Positions 27,244-36,181 of a DNA stretch of 64,000 bases are shown here, one piece after another. Source of the stretch: Streptomyces sp. Edi4. Its GTDB lineage: Bacteria; Actinomycetota; Actinomycetes; Streptomycetales; Streptomycetaceae. The notes beneath the pieces were generated by a model. That model saw only the letters and a list, made by a program, of their open reading frames with translations, searched no databases and had not been told where the DNA came from. Position numbers and translations under genes: made by a program. The DNA lies in the NCBI RefSeq assembly GCF_040253615.1, contig NZ_JBEJGY010000004.1:4898001-4962000 (forward strand). The letters are read 5' to 3'. Each line of letters begins with the position of its first letter. Within the stretch, counting starts at the first letter, position 1.

Positions 27244-29279
27244 CCACCACGACCCTCGCCGTCCTGGTCCCCGTCCTGCCGTTCCTGGGCGCCGCGGCCG
27301 CCCTGCTGCTCGGCCGCCGCGTTCCCGGCTTCGTCCGCCCGCTCGCGGTGCTCCCGACGCTCGCCGCGTTCGGTCTCGCGATCGCCGTCGCCGTGGACCA
27401 GGGCGGCGGCAAGACGATCGACGCCGCCACCAGGCTCACCCCGACCGGCTCCGTACCGATCGAACTCGCCCTCCATCTGGACGGGTTCGCGGTCCTCGTC
27501 GCCGTTCTCGTCGGCCTCGTCGCCACCTGCGTCCAGCTCTACTCGACGGGCTATCTGCGCGACGACCCGCGCTACACCTCCTACGCCGCGCTCGTCTCCC
27601 TGTTCACCTCCGCGATGCTCCTCGTCGTCTACTCCGGCGACCTCATGGTGCTTCTGGTCGGCTGGGAGATCATGGGCATCTGCTCGTACTTCCTGGTCGG
27701 CCACTACTGGGAGACCCCCGAGGCGCGCGCCGCATCCCTGAAGGCCTTCCTGGTCACCAAGCTCGGCGACGTCCCCTTCCTGATCGCCCTGTTCGCGCTG
27801 GCCACCGACGCCGGTACGTTCCGGATCACCGGCGTCGTGCAGGCCGCCCTGACCGGTGGGATCGGCCACCCCACCCTCATCGCGCTGCTGCTGCTCGCCG
27901 GGGTGGCCGGCAAGTCCGCCCAGTTCCCGCTGCACACCTGGCTGCCCGACGCGATGGCCGGCCCGACTCCGGTCTCCGCGCTGATCCACGCCGCGACCAT
28001 GGTGGCCGCCGGCATCTACTTCGTGGCCCGGCTGCTGCCCGTCTTCGCCGCGTCGGCGGCCGCGATGACCGTGCTCGCCGTGATGGCCGCGATCACCATG
28101 GTCGGCTCGGCGCTCGCCGCGCTCGCGCAGGACGACATCAAACGGGTCCTCGCCTACTCGACCATCGGTCAGCTCGGCTACATGTCGGGCGCCCTGGCCG
28201 TCGGCGACCGCGGCGCCGCCGTCTTCCACCTCCTGTCGCACGGCGCCTTCAAGGCGCTGCTCTTCCTCGCCGCCGGCGTGATCATCCACGCCTCCGGCAC
28301 CAATTCCCTGACCGCCATGTCCCGCATGGGGGGCCTGGCCAAGAGGATCCCCGACGCGTACTGGACGATGACCGTCGCGCTGCTCGCGCTCGCCGCGATC
28401 CCGCCCTTCGCCGGCTTCTTCTCCAAGGAGGCCGTGCTGTCCGCCGCCGAGCACACCGCGCTCGGCGAGAGCCATGTCGCCCCGTCCGGCGCCGGGTGGA
28501 CCGTGCTGATCGCCGGCCTGGTCACCGCCCTGCTCACCGCCGCGTACGCGACGCGCCTGTGGCTGCTCGCCTTCCGGGGCAGGGAAGCCGAGGCCCCGGA
28601 CCTTCCCCACGCTCTCCACTCCGTTCGAGCAGGGGAGACCCCAAGGCGGCAGCCGGTCGTCATGAACGCCGTGCTCTGGGTGCTCGCCGTCCCCTCCCTC
28701 GCGTTCGGACTCACCACGGGACGTCTCGCCGGCTGGTTCGACGGGCGGCCCCTCACGCCGGCCCTCACCACCGCCGTGCTGTCCACGGGTGTCGCGCTCA
28801 TCGGCGCTCTGGTCACCTACGCCGCCTGGCGCCACACCTCGGCGCGGGCCGCCCGTACCCCGATGGGCGCCGTCGCCGCCCACCCCGAGGGCGGCGCCGG
28901 CCTGGTCGAGGAGGAGGCCATCGCCAGCCACACCGAGGTCTACGGGTCCATCGCCTCCGCCCCCGACCCCGCCGACCCCGGCCGGCTCCTGCTCGGCCCA
29001 CTGCACCGCCACGCGGCCAACGGCTTCCACCTGGACGCCGTGTACTCCGCCCTGTTCGTCCGCCCGGTCCTCGCGGCGGCCGGCCTGGTCCGCTTCCTTG
29101 ACCGGGAAGTCGTCGAGACCTACGTACGCGCCGCGAGCGCCGGGCCACGCGGGCTCGGCTGGGCCGTGCGCCGCGCGCAGAACGGCAATGTGCAGCGCTA
29201 CCTCGGCGCGCTGCTGGCCGGCTCCCTCGTCCTGGCGGCCGCCGTGGTCGTCCTTGCCAACGTCACCTCGGGGTCCTGA
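27240..29279 (+). CDS. nuoL: Complex I-type subunit L (antiporter-like)
   Basis: The 679-residue subunit has some 15 hydrophobic segments, including the proton-pumping residues of GWEIMGICSYFLVGHYW (about residue 145), AGKSAQFPLHTWLPDAMAGPTPVSALIHAATMV (about 225-255) and DIKRVLAYSTIGQLGYM (about 300). A long C-terminal extension includes an amphipathic region and a final membrane helix, as in genuine NuoL rather than NuoM/N. Lysine and histidine residues for proton transfer are present. Its GTG overlaps the nuoK stop. Confidence 0.93.
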   Translation: MTTTTLAVLVPVLPFLGAAAALLLGRRVPGFVRPLAVLPTLAAFGLAIAVAVDQGGGKTIDAATRLTPTGSVPIELALHLDGFAVLVAVLVGLVATCVQLYSTGYLRDDPRYTSYAALVSLFTSAMLLVVYSGDLMVLLVGWEIMGICSYFLVGHYWETPEARAASLKAFLVTKLGDVPFLIALFALATDAGTFRITGVVQAALTGGIGHPTLIALLLLAGVAGKSAQFPLHTWLPDAMAGPTPVSALIHAATMVAAGIYFVARLLPVFAASAAAMTVLAVMAAITMVGSALAALAQDDIKRVLAYSTIGQLGYMSGALAVGDRGAAVFHLLSHGAFKALLFLAAGVIIHASGTNSLTAMSRMGGLAKRIPDAYWTMTVALLALAAIPPFAGFFSKEAVLSAAEHTALGESHVAPSGAGWTVLIAGLVTALLTAAYATRLWLLAFRGREAEAPDLPHALHSVRAGETPRRQPVVMNAVLWVLAVPSLAFGLTTGRLAGWFDGRPLTPALTTAVLSTGVALIGALVTYAAWRHTSARAARTPMGAVAAHPEGGAGLVEEEAIASHTEVYGSIASAPDPADPGRLLLGPLHRHAANGFHLDAVYSALFVRPVLAAAGLVRFLDREVVETYVRAASAGPRGLGWAVRRAQNGNVQRYLGALLAGSLVLAAAVVVLANVTSGS

Positions 29280-29282
29280 GCC

Positions 29283-30863
29283 GTGATTGATATCAGCGAG
29301 TCCGTGATGCGGTTCCTTCTGGCGTTCATCGTCGTCCTCCCCCTGATCGGGGCCGTGGCGGCGCTGCTGCCCGCGCCGCCCGGTCTCAAGGGCCGCAGCC
29401 CCGAGCAGGCCGTGCTGCGCCACGGCGTGACCGTGACCGGCGTGATCCTCATCGCCGCGATCGTCCTCGCGCTGGGCTTCGACCGGGGCCACCCGTCGAA
29501 GATGCAGGCCACGACGGACATCCAGTGGATCCCGGCTCTCAACGTCCACATCCATCTCGGCATCGACGGCATCTCCCTCCCCCTCCTCGTCCTGACCGCG
29601 CTGTTGACCTTCCTCTGTGCGCTGTACAGCTACGGATCGCCCCCGCGTGGGCAGGGAACCAACCCGAAGGCGTTCGTCGCGCTCCTGCTCGTCCTCGAGT
29701 CCGGCACCCTCGCCACCTTCGCCGTCCTCGATCTCGTGCTGTTCTTCCTCGCCTTCGAGATGGTCCTCATCCCGATGTACTTCCTCATCGCCCGCTGGGG
29801 CGGGGCCGAACGGGCCGCCGCCGCCTGGAAGTTCATCCTCTACACGCTGCTCGGTTCGGTCGTCATGCTGCTCGGCCTGCTCCTGATCGGGGTCAAGGCG
29901 GGCACGTTCGACATGGTGGCACTCGCCACTGACAACGGCCGGGGACTGACCACGTCGGTGCAGGTGGTCGCCGTTCTGGCGATCGGGATCGGGCTCGCGG
30001 TCAAGACCCCGATGTTCCCGCTGCACAGCTGGCTCCCGGACGCCCACACCGCCGCCCCGACCGTCGGATCGGTGCTGCTCGCCGGGGTGCTCCTGAAGAT
30101 GGGCACGTACGGGTTCGTACGGATCGTGCTGCCGGTCGCGCCGCACGGCATGCACACCTTCGCGCCCTACCTCGCGGCCTTCGCGGTCGCCGGGATCATC
30201 TACGGGTCGCTCGCCTGCCTCTCCCTGGCCAAGGAGGGCAACAAGGGCGACCTGAAGCGGCTGATCGCGTACTCCTCCGTGGGCCACATGGGCTTCGTGC
30301 TGCTCGGCATCGCCTCGATGACCCCGACCGGCGTCAACGGCGCGCTCTTCGCCAACATCGCGCACGGTCTCATCACCGGCCTGCTGTTCTTCCTGGTCGG
30401 CGCCCTCAAGGACCGCTACGGCACCGCCGACCTGGACACCCTGGCCGGCGCCACCGGAGCCGCGCTCTACGGCCGGGCCCCGCGCCTCGGCGGCCTGCTC
30501 GCCTTCGCGGCGGTCGCCTCGCTCGGGCTGCCGGGACTCGCCGGATTCTGGGGCGAGATGCTGGCGATGTTCGGCGCCTTCGACCCGGCGGCCGGACTCA
30601 GCCGCCCCGCCTACCGCACCTTCGTGGCCATCGCGGCCCTCGGCACCCTGCTCACCGCCGCGTACCTGCTGGTCGTCGTGCGCCGGGTCTGCATGGGCGC
30701 CAAGCCCGCCGAAGGGCCCGTGCTCGCCGACATCCAGGGCCATGAGTTCGCCGCCTGGAGCCCGCTCGTCGCGCTCACCGTCCTCGCCGGGCTCTGGCCC
30801 GCGGTCCTCCTCGGCCTCACCGACCCGGCCGTCCAGAAGCTCCTCGCAGGAGGCAAGTCGTGA
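29283..30863 (+). CDS. nuoM: Complex I-type subunit M (antiporter-like)
   Basis: The 526-residue subunit has about 14 hydrophobic segments with the NuoM hallmark VLIPMYFLIARWGG (about residue 165), FPLHSWLPDAHTAAPTVGSVLLAGVLLKMGTYG (about 245) and DLKRLIAYSSVGHMGFV (about 322). It supplies a proton channel in the membrane arm. It starts with GTG three bases after the nuoL stop and overlaps nuoN by four bases. Nothing is missing or truncated. Confidence 0.93.
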   Translation: MIDISESVMRFLLAFIVVLPLIGAVAALLPAPPGLKGRSPEQAVLRHGVTVTGVILIAAIVLALGFDRGHPSKMQATTDIQWIPALNVHIHLGIDGISLPLLVLTALLTFLCALYSYGSPPRGQGTNPKAFVALLLVLESGTLATFAVLDLVLFFLAFEMVLIPMYFLIARWGGAERAAAAWKFILYTLLGSVVMLLGLLLIGVKAGTFDMVALATDNGRGLTTSVQVVAVLAIGIGLAVKTPMFPLHSWLPDAHTAAPTVGSVLLAGVLLKMGTYGFVRIVLPVAPHGMHTFAPYLAAFAVAGIIYGSLACLSLAKEGNKGDLKRLIAYSSVGHMGFVLLGIASMTPTGVNGALFANIAHGLITGLLFFLVGALKDRYGTADLDTLAGATGAALYGRAPRLGGLLAFAAVASLGLPGLAGFWGEMLAMFGAFDPAAGLSRPAYRTFVAIAALGTLLTAAYLLVVVRRVCMGAKPAEGPVLADIQGHEFAAWSPLVALTVLAGLWPAVLLGLTDPAVQKLLAGGKS

Positions 30864-32470
30864 CCCCCGACGTCACCACCGCGGCGGCCGGCACCGCGAG
30901 CCTGGTCCAGTCCGTCGACTGGACCGCGATCGCGCCACCCCTGATCACGGCGGTCCTGGCCCTGGTCGTGCTGCTCGCCGACCTGTTCCTGCCTGCGCGG
31001 CGCAAGCCGCTCCTCGGCTGGATCACCGCCGCAGGGCTCGTCGTGGCGCTCGCCTCGCTCACGCCGCTGCGCACCGGCAGCCGCTCCACGTTCTGTCTGA
31101 CCGCCAACCCCGACGCGTGCAGTTACACCGCCGACCAGTTCGCCTTCGTCATCCAGGCGCTGGTCCTGGGCGGCGCCCTGCTCACCGCGCTGCTCGCCAT
31201 GAAGGACACCGAGGACAAGCTCCCGGCCGGCGAGTTCTGGTTCCTGCTGCTCTCCTCGGCGGCCGGCGCGGCCCTGCTGGCCGCCGCCCGCGACCTGGCC
31301 ACCCTCGTCGTGGCCCTGGAAGTCGCCTCGCTGCCCGCCTTCGCGCTCGTCGGCCTCAAGAGGGGCGACCGGCTCTCCTCCGAGGCGGCCCTGAAGTTCT
31401 TCCTGTCGTCGGTGACGGCGACGGCCGTGATGCTGCTCGGCGTCAGTTTCGTGTACGCGGCGACCGGCACCCTGCACCTCACCGAACTCGCCACCCAACT
31501 GGCCACCGTTCCCGGCCAGTTGGCGACCGTCGCCGAGGTGGGCGTCGTCCTGACCCTGGTCGGCTTCGCCTTCAAGACGGCGGCGGCGCCCTTCCACTTC
31601 TGGGTGCCCGACACCTATGTGGGCGCCCCCCTGCCCATCGCCGCCTACCTCTCCGTCGTCGGCAAGGCGGTCGGCTTCTCCGGGCTCATCCTGGTGACGG
31701 TCGTCGCCTTCCCCGCGTACGCCGACGTGTGGGGCCCGGCGCTCGCTGTGTTCGCCGCGCTGACCATGACGCTCGGCAACGCGGCCGCCCTGCGCCAGTC
31801 CGCCACCCGCGCCCACAGCGCGGTCCGGCTGCTGGCCTGGTCCTCGGTGGGCCAGGCCGGCTACCTCCTGGTGCCGATCGCGGCCGCCGCGTACTCCAGC
31901 GACAGCAAGGTCGGCGCGACCGTCGCGTACGCCCTGATGTACGCCGTCGTGAACCTGGGCGCGTTCGCGGTCGCCGCCCTGGTGGCCCGCGAGCGGCCCC
32001 TGAACCGCCTCGGCGACTACCGGGGCCTGTACGCCGAGCGCCCCCTGGCCGCGCTCGCGCTCGCCTTCTTCCTGCTGTGCCTGGCAGGCCTCCCGCCGGG
32101 CATCATCGGCCTGTTCGCCAAGGTCACCGTCTTCTCGGCGGCCGTCGACGCGGGCCTGGGATGGCTCGCGGTCGTCATGGCGCTCAACGTGGTCGTCGCC
32201 CTCTATTACTACCTGCGCTGGACCGCGCTCCTGTTCCGCCCGGCGCGGACCGCCGACGAGTCCGCGAACGAGTCCGTGCACGAGACCACGAACCCGTCCG
32301 TGAACGAGTCCGCGCACGGATCCGGGCCCGGGTCCCCGGCCGAGCGGCCCGTACGCGCCCGCGTCCCCGCCCCGCTCTCGCTCGCCATCGGGCTCACCGC
32401 CGTCGCCGGGGTCGTCCTGTCCGGCCTGCCCCAACTGGTCCTGCACTTCGCCACCGTGACCCTCTTCTGA
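30860..32470 (+). CDS. nuoN: Complex I-type subunit N (antiporter-like)
   Basis: The 536-residue last subunit of the cluster has about 14 hydrophobic segments, with LVVALEVASLPAFALVGLKRGDR (about residue 150), FKTAAAPFHFWVPDTYVGAPLPIAAYLSV (about 235-265) and RLLAWSSVGQAGYLLVPIA (about 325), matching NuoN. Between the last two helices lies a variable hydrophilic insert with NESVHETTNPSVNESAHGS repeats. It completes the set A, B, C, H, I, J, K, L, M, N; D, E, F and G are absent. A hairpin follows. Confidence 0.93.
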   Translation: MTPDVTTAAAGTASLVQSVDWTAIAPPLITAVLALVVLLADLFLPARRKPLLGWITAAGLVVALASLTPLRTGSRSTFCLTANPDACSYTADQFAFVIQALVLGGALLTALLAMKDTEDKLPAGEFWFLLLSSAAGAALLAAARDLATLVVALEVASLPAFALVGLKRGDRLSSEAALKFFLSSVTATAVMLLGVSFVYAATGTLHLTELATQLATVPGQLATVAEVGVVLTLVGFAFKTAAAPFHFWVPDTYVGAPLPIAAYLSVVGKAVGFSGLILVTVVAFPAYADVWGPALAVFAALTMTLGNAAALRQSATRAHSAVRLLAWSSVGQAGYLLVPIAAAAYSSDSKVGATVAYALMYAVVNLGAFAVAALVARERPLNRLGDYRGLYAERPLAALALAFFLLCLAGLPPGIIGLFAKVTVFSAAVDAGLGWLAVVMALNVVVALYYYLRWTALLFRPARTADESANESVHETTNPSVNESAHGSGPGSPAERPVRARVPAPLSLAIGLTAVAGVVLSGLPQLVLHFATVTLF

Positions 32471-32491
32471 GGTCCGCGGGGCGCGGCGCCA

Positions 32492-32517
32492 AGGGCGCGG
32501 TTTGGCGCCGGCGCCCT
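32492..32517 (+). terminator. Possible hairpin terminator of the nuo operon
   Basis: AGGGCGC and GCGCCCT form a short stem 20 bases after the nuoN stop. Alternative pairings exist and no T run follows. Confidence 0.35.
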
Positions 32518-32605
32518 GGAGACGGCAGTGTCGTACGCGTACATCCCGGCGCGCACGCGCGTGCGACGGCGCGGAACACGACGAGAGACATCAGGGAGCA
32601 GAGCG

Positions 32606-33064
32606 GTGCTGAGCGGGTTCAAGGACTTCATCCTGCGCGGGAACATAGTGACGATGGCGGTCGGTCTGGCCGTCGGATCGGCCTTCACGGCGGTGGTCAC
32701 GGGCTTCAGCACCGCGTTCATCACCCCGCTGATCGGCCTGGCCACCCGCTCGACCGGCGACTTCAGCACGGCGACCTTCAGCGCCGACGGCGTGACGTTC
32801 CCCTACGGCAAGTTCGTCGCCGCGGCCATCGCCTTCGTGATCACGGCGGCGGTGCTGTACTTCGTCGTCGTCGTGCCCATGATGAAGGTGCAGGCCCGCT
32901 TCGACCGCAAGGACAAGCCGGTGGACATCAAGGCCGCGCTGCGCGACTGCCCCGCCTGCTACTCCCAGGTTCCCGGCATCGCGACCCGCTGCGCGCATTG
33001 CACGAGCGAGCTGGAGCCCGACCCGAAGGCGCTGGAACTCGCCGGGCTGCCCGCGCCGCGCTGA
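32606..33064 (+). CDS. mscL: Large-conductance mechanosensitive channel MscL with C-terminal zinc-ribbon
   Basis: The 152-residue protein begins LSGFKDFILRGNIVTMAVGLAVGSAFTAVV, the first pore helix of MscL, and has a second helix FVAAAIAFVITAAVLYFVVVVPMM near residue 80. It opens under hypo-osmotic stress to release solutes. After the channel the chain has CPAC and CAHC pairs 13 residues apart, a likely zinc ribbon that the E. coli protein lacks. The GTG start follows AGGGAG; a longer frame upstream is unlikely because the channel helix should be near the N-terminus. Confidence 0.88.
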   Translation: MLSGFKDFILRGNIVTMAVGLAVGSAFTAVVTGFSTAFITPLIGLATRSTGDFSTATFSADGVTFPYGKFVAAAIAFVITAAVLYFVVVVPMMKVQARFDRKDKPVDIKAALRDCPACYSQVPGIATRCAHCTSELEPDPKALELAGLPAPR

Positions 33065-33209
33065 GCGGACACGGACGGCGTAACCGCCCTTCGGCGCGCA
33101 CAAGGGAACCAGCGTCCCCCGCCTGGCGTTGACCAGTACGGGAGAGTCCACTGGACATCGGGAGGACCACCTGCGAAGGCTCCCCACCGCACCACTTGGA
33201 GGGCGTACC

Positions 33210-34073
33210 GTGCACCGCCGGCACAACGGGCTGAAGACCGCTGTCCTTCTCGGAGGACTGTCCGCGCTCATCATCGTCATCGGCAGCTTCTTCGGGCGCA
33301 CCGGGCTGATCGTCGCGCTCCTGGTCGCGCTGGGCACCAACGCGTACGCGTACTGGAACAGCGACAAGCTGGCGCTGCGGGCCATGCGCGCGCGCCCGGT
33401 CAGCGAGTTCGAGGCCCCGGAGCTCTACCGGATGGTCCGCGACCTCTCGACGCAGGCGCGCCAGCCCATGCCCCGGCTCTACATCTCGCCCACCCAGGCG
33501 CCCAACGCCTTCGCGACGGGCCGCAACCCGCGCAACGCGGCGGTGTGCTGCACGGACGGGATCCTGCGGATCCTGGACGAGCGCGAGCTGCGGGGCGTGA
33601 TCGGCCATGAGCTCAGCCATGTCTACAACCGCGACATCCTCATCTCCTCGGTCGCCGGCGCCCTCGCGTCGGTGATCATGTTCCTGGTCAACTTCGCGTG
33701 GCTGATCCCGTTCGGCCGCTCCAACGACGACGAGGGGCCCGGCATCTTCGGCATGCTGCTGATCATGCTGCTCGGCCCGCTGGCCGCCTCGGTGATCCAG
33801 CTGGCGATCAGCCGCTCACGTGAGTACGAGGCGGACGCGTCCGGAGCCCAGCTCACCGGTGATCCGCTGGCCCTGGCCAGCGCGCTGCGCAAGCTCGAAG
33901 CGGGCACCCAGCAGCTGCCGCTGCCCCCGGAGCCGCAGATCGAGACGGCCAGCCACATGATGATCGCCAACCCCTTCCGCCCCGGTCAGGGAGTGTCCAA
34001 ACTGTTCTCGACCCATCCGCCCATGGCGGAACGCATCGCCCGACTCGAACAAATGGCAGGTCGCCGCCCGTGA
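33210..34073 (+). CDS. htpX: Membrane zinc metalloprotease HtpX
   Basis: The 287-residue M48 peptidase has two N-terminal hydrophobic helices (TAVLLGGLSALIIVIGSFFG and the following one), the zinc motif in GHELSHVYNRD (about residue 133) and a downstream glutamate in SREYEADASGAQ. Two more helices lie between them (ALASVIMFLVNFAWLIPFG, MLLIMLLGPLAASVIQLAI). It degrades misfolded membrane proteins at the cytoplasmic face. The GTG at MHRRHNG follows GGAGGG. It is coupled to the next gene by GTGA overlap. Confidence 0.92.
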   Translation: MHRRHNGLKTAVLLGGLSALIIVIGSFFGRTGLIVALLVALGTNAYAYWNSDKLALRAMRARPVSEFEAPELYRMVRDLSTQARQPMPRLYISPTQAPNAFATGRNPRNAAVCCTDGILRILDERELRGVIGHELSHVYNRDILISSVAGALASVIMFLVNFAWLIPFGRSNDDEGPGIFGMLLIMLLGPLAASVIQLAISRSREYEADASGAQLTGDPLALASALRKLEAGTQQLPLPPEPQIETASHMMIANPFRPGQGVSKLFSTHPPMAERIARLEQMAGRRP

Positions 34074-34462
34074 AGACAATTCTGAACATCATCTGGCTGA
34101 TTCTGTGCGGCTTCTGGATGTTCCTCGGCTACCTCCTGGCCGGCGCGCTGCTGTGCGTCACGATCATCGGCATCCCCTTCGGGGTGGCCGCCTTCCGCAT
34201 CGGCAGGTACGCGCTCTGGCCGTTCGGCTACACCGTGGTGGACCGGCGCGGCGCGGGCGCGCCCTCCTGCGTCGGCAACGTCCTGTGGCTGGTCCTGGCG
34301 GGCTGGTGGCTCGCGCTCGGCCACATCGTCACCGGCATCGCGCTCTGCGTCACGATCGTCGGCATCCCGCTGGGCATCGCCAACTTCAAGCTCATCCCGG
34401 TGTCCCTGCTGCCCCTGGGCAAGGAGATCGTCTCCACGAACGAGCCGTTCGCCGCGCGCTGA
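34070..34462 (+). CDS. YccF-domain inner membrane protein
   Basis: The 130-residue protein is two copies of the YccF repeat: NIIWLILCGFWMFLGYLLAGALLCVTIIGIPFGVAAFRIG and NVLWLVLAGWWLALGHIVTGIALCVTIVGIPLGIANF. Each ends with the conserved VTI(I/V)GIP segment, and together they give about four membrane helices. The function of the family is not known. Its GTG overlaps the htpX stop by four bases, so it is co-translated and may serve in membrane-stress response with HtpX. Confidence 0.88.
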   Translation: MKTILNIIWLILCGFWMFLGYLLAGALLCVTIIGIPFGVAAFRIGRYALWPFGYTVVDRRGAGAPSCVGNVLWLVLAGWWLALGHIVTGIALCVTIVGIPLGIANFKLIPVSLLPLGKEIVSTNEPFAAR

Positions 34463-34577
34463 GAGCCGCAACCGCGCGGGCCCTTCGGGCGTCTTCCCCG
34501 GCGAAGACGTCAGTTGCGGAATTACGCAACACGGCAAGTGCCCGTGAGCGCGTACGCACGAAAGGCAGGTTCCCGCC

Positions 34578-34847
34578 ATGGGCATGGTCAGCTGGATCGT
34601 CCTCGGTCTGATCGCCGGAGTCATCGCCAAGGTCCTGCTCCCCGGCCGCGACCCGGGCGGTCTCGTGGGCACGACGCTCATCGGGATCGCGGGGGCGTTC
34701 GTCGGCGGCTGGATATCGGCCCGCTGGCTGGACCGGCCCGTCGCCCACAGCTTCTACGACGGCGCGACCTGGGTGGCCGCGATCGGCGGCTCGCTCGTCC
34801 TGCTGATCATCTACCGCATCCTGTTCGGCAATTCACGCAGCCGCTGA
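34578..34847 (+). CDS. GlsB/YeaQ/YmgE-family stress-response membrane protein
   Basis: This 89-residue, three-helix membrane protein begins SWIVLGLIAGVIAKVLLPGRDPGG and has TTLIGIAGAFVGGWI, the two conserved Gly-rich blocks of the transglycosylase-associated/GlsB family. These small proteins are induced by general stress; their biochemical role is unsettled. The ATG follows AGGCAGG. The gene is about 115 bases after yccF and could belong to the same unit. Confidence 0.88.
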   Translation: MGMVSWIVLGLIAGVIAKVLLPGRDPGGLVGTTLIGIAGAFVGGWISARWLDRPVAHSFYDGATWVAAIGGSLVLLIIYRILFGNSRSR

Positions 34848-34881
34848 CCAACAGGGGGTGGGGCAGGGTGAATTGAGGCGT

Positions 34882-35553
34882 TCACCCGTCAAGTCCCGTT
34901 TCGCGCAAGGTGATATTGAGCCGCCCACGGGCGAGACCGGCCGCCGGATCGCCGGTGCCCGGGAGCACCTTGGGGACGCCGTGGTACGCGAAACGGGACG
35001 GCCCCCCGAAGACGAACAGATCGCCGGAGGCCAGCTCCACATCCGTATAGGGCCGGCCCCGGTTCTCGCTGTTGCCGAAGCGGAAGACACAGCTGTCGCC
35101 GATGCTCAGCGAGACGACGGGCGCGTCGGACCGCTCGTCCTTGTCCTGGTGCAGGCCCATCGTCGCGGCGCCGTCGTAGAAGTTGATGAGCGCGGTGTCG
35201 GGCCGGTAGCGCGCCCCGGCGTCCGGGTTGCCATAGGCGGCGGCGACCGCCGAGCGCCCCAACTCCCGCAGCCACTCCGGAAACGCGGCGACCGCGTGCC
35301 CGTTCACGTCCGTCGCCGTGCGCGTGTAGCGGTAGGGCTGCCAGTGCCATCCGACGCACACCGTCCGCACCGACATGACGCCGCCGCCTGGCAGCACGGT
35401 GTGCCGGATGGGCACCGGCCCGCGCGCCCACTCCCGGCAGGCGGCGACCAGCTCGCGCCGGCCCTCCAGCGGCAGCCAGTCCGGCACATGGACCGCGCCG
35501 GGCGCGATCTCGGCCCGCCCGGGCCGCGGCAGCCGGAACAGCCCCTCGCTCAT
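34882..35553 (-). CDS. alkB: AlkB-type 2-oxoglutarate/Fe(II)-dependent DNA dealkylase
   Basis: The 223-residue dioxygenase has the iron-binding HxD in MGLHQDKDE (about residue 135), the distal histidine in FAYHGVPKVLPG and the 2-oxoglutarate-binding arginines in RLNITLRETG at the C-terminus. It oxidatively removes methyl groups from 1-methyladenine and 3-methylcytosine in DNA. Its ATG overlaps the stop of ogt (ATGA), so the two repair genes form an operon against alkylation damage. Length matches bacterial AlkB. Confidence 0.92.
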   Translation of the reverse strand: MSEGLFRLPRPGRAEIAPGAVHVPDWLPLEGRRELVAACREWARGPVPIRHTVLPGGGVMSVRTVCVGWHWQPYRYTRTATDVNGHAVAAFPEWLRELGRSAVAAAYGNPDAGARYRPDTALINFYDGAATMGLHQDKDERSDAPVVSLSIGDSCVFRFGNSENRGRPYTDVELASGDLFVFGGPSRFAYHGVPKVLPGTGDPAAGLARGRLNITLRETGLDG

Positions 35554-36059
35554 GAGGCGAGCGCGCCCTCGAGCCCGAGCAGCGCCGCCTTGCGCTCCAG
35601 GCCGCCGGCGTACCCCTTGAGGGAGCCGTCGGAGCCGATCACGCGATGGCAGGGCCGCACGACGAGCAGGGGGTTGCGCCCGATCGCGGTGCCGACCGCG
35701 CGCACCATCACCGGGGAGGCGCCGAGCCGCCGCGCGATCTCCCCGTACGACGTCGTCGTCCCGTACGCGATCGCGTCCAGCTCGGCCCAGACCCGGCGCT
35801 GGAAGGCGGTGCCGGGCGCGTCCGCGGCGTACTCGATGTCGAAGCGGGTCAGCTCACCGGCGAAGTACGCCCGCAGCTGCGCGGAGATCGCGGCGAAGGC
35901 CCCCGGCGCCCGCCGCCACCCGTCCCCGACCACGGCGCCGCCCTTCTGCCCCGGCACGGAGAGCGAGACCAGCGCGGTCCCGCCCGGCGCGGTCGCCGAC
36001 TCCTGCCCCACGAGCAACAGCGCACCCAGGGGGCTTTCGAGGGTCGCGTAAACAGTCAT
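35550..36059 (-). CDS. ogt: Methylated-DNA--protein-cysteine methyltransferase
   Basis: The 169-residue repair protein has the alkyl-acceptor motif LLVVRPCHRVIGSDGSLKGYAGG near residue 130 and the DNA-binding helix region YGEIARRLGAS. It transfers methyl groups from O6-methylguanine irreversibly to the cysteine in PCHRV. The ATG follows AAGGGAAAG. It is the first gene of the ogt-alkB pair. There is no Ada-type N-terminal domain, so it does not look like a self-inducing regulator. Confidence 0.93.
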   Translation of the reverse strand: MTVYATLESPLGALLLVGQESATAPGGTALVSLSVPGQKGGAVVGDGWRRAPGAFAAISAQLRAYFAGELTRFDIEYAADAPGTAFQRRVWAELDAIAYGTTTSYGEIARRLGASPVMVRAVGTAIGRNPLLVVRPCHRVIGSDGSLKGYAGGLERKAALLGLEGALAS

Positions 36060-36181
36060 CGCACTTTCCCTTCTTTGCGTACGACACCGAGTCTGCGACC
36101 CCGACCGCCCCTCGCGCTGGCGGAAATCAGACACCACGACCGGACGCCCCGAGCGGGGGCGGACCGGGCCGGCGGCAGGGG

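Noticed and set aside
26928..30743. Long minus-strand frame across nuoK-nuoM
   Set aside because: Antisense shadow of the nuo genes; Arg/Gly/Asp/Gln-rich, no motifs, no ribosome site.
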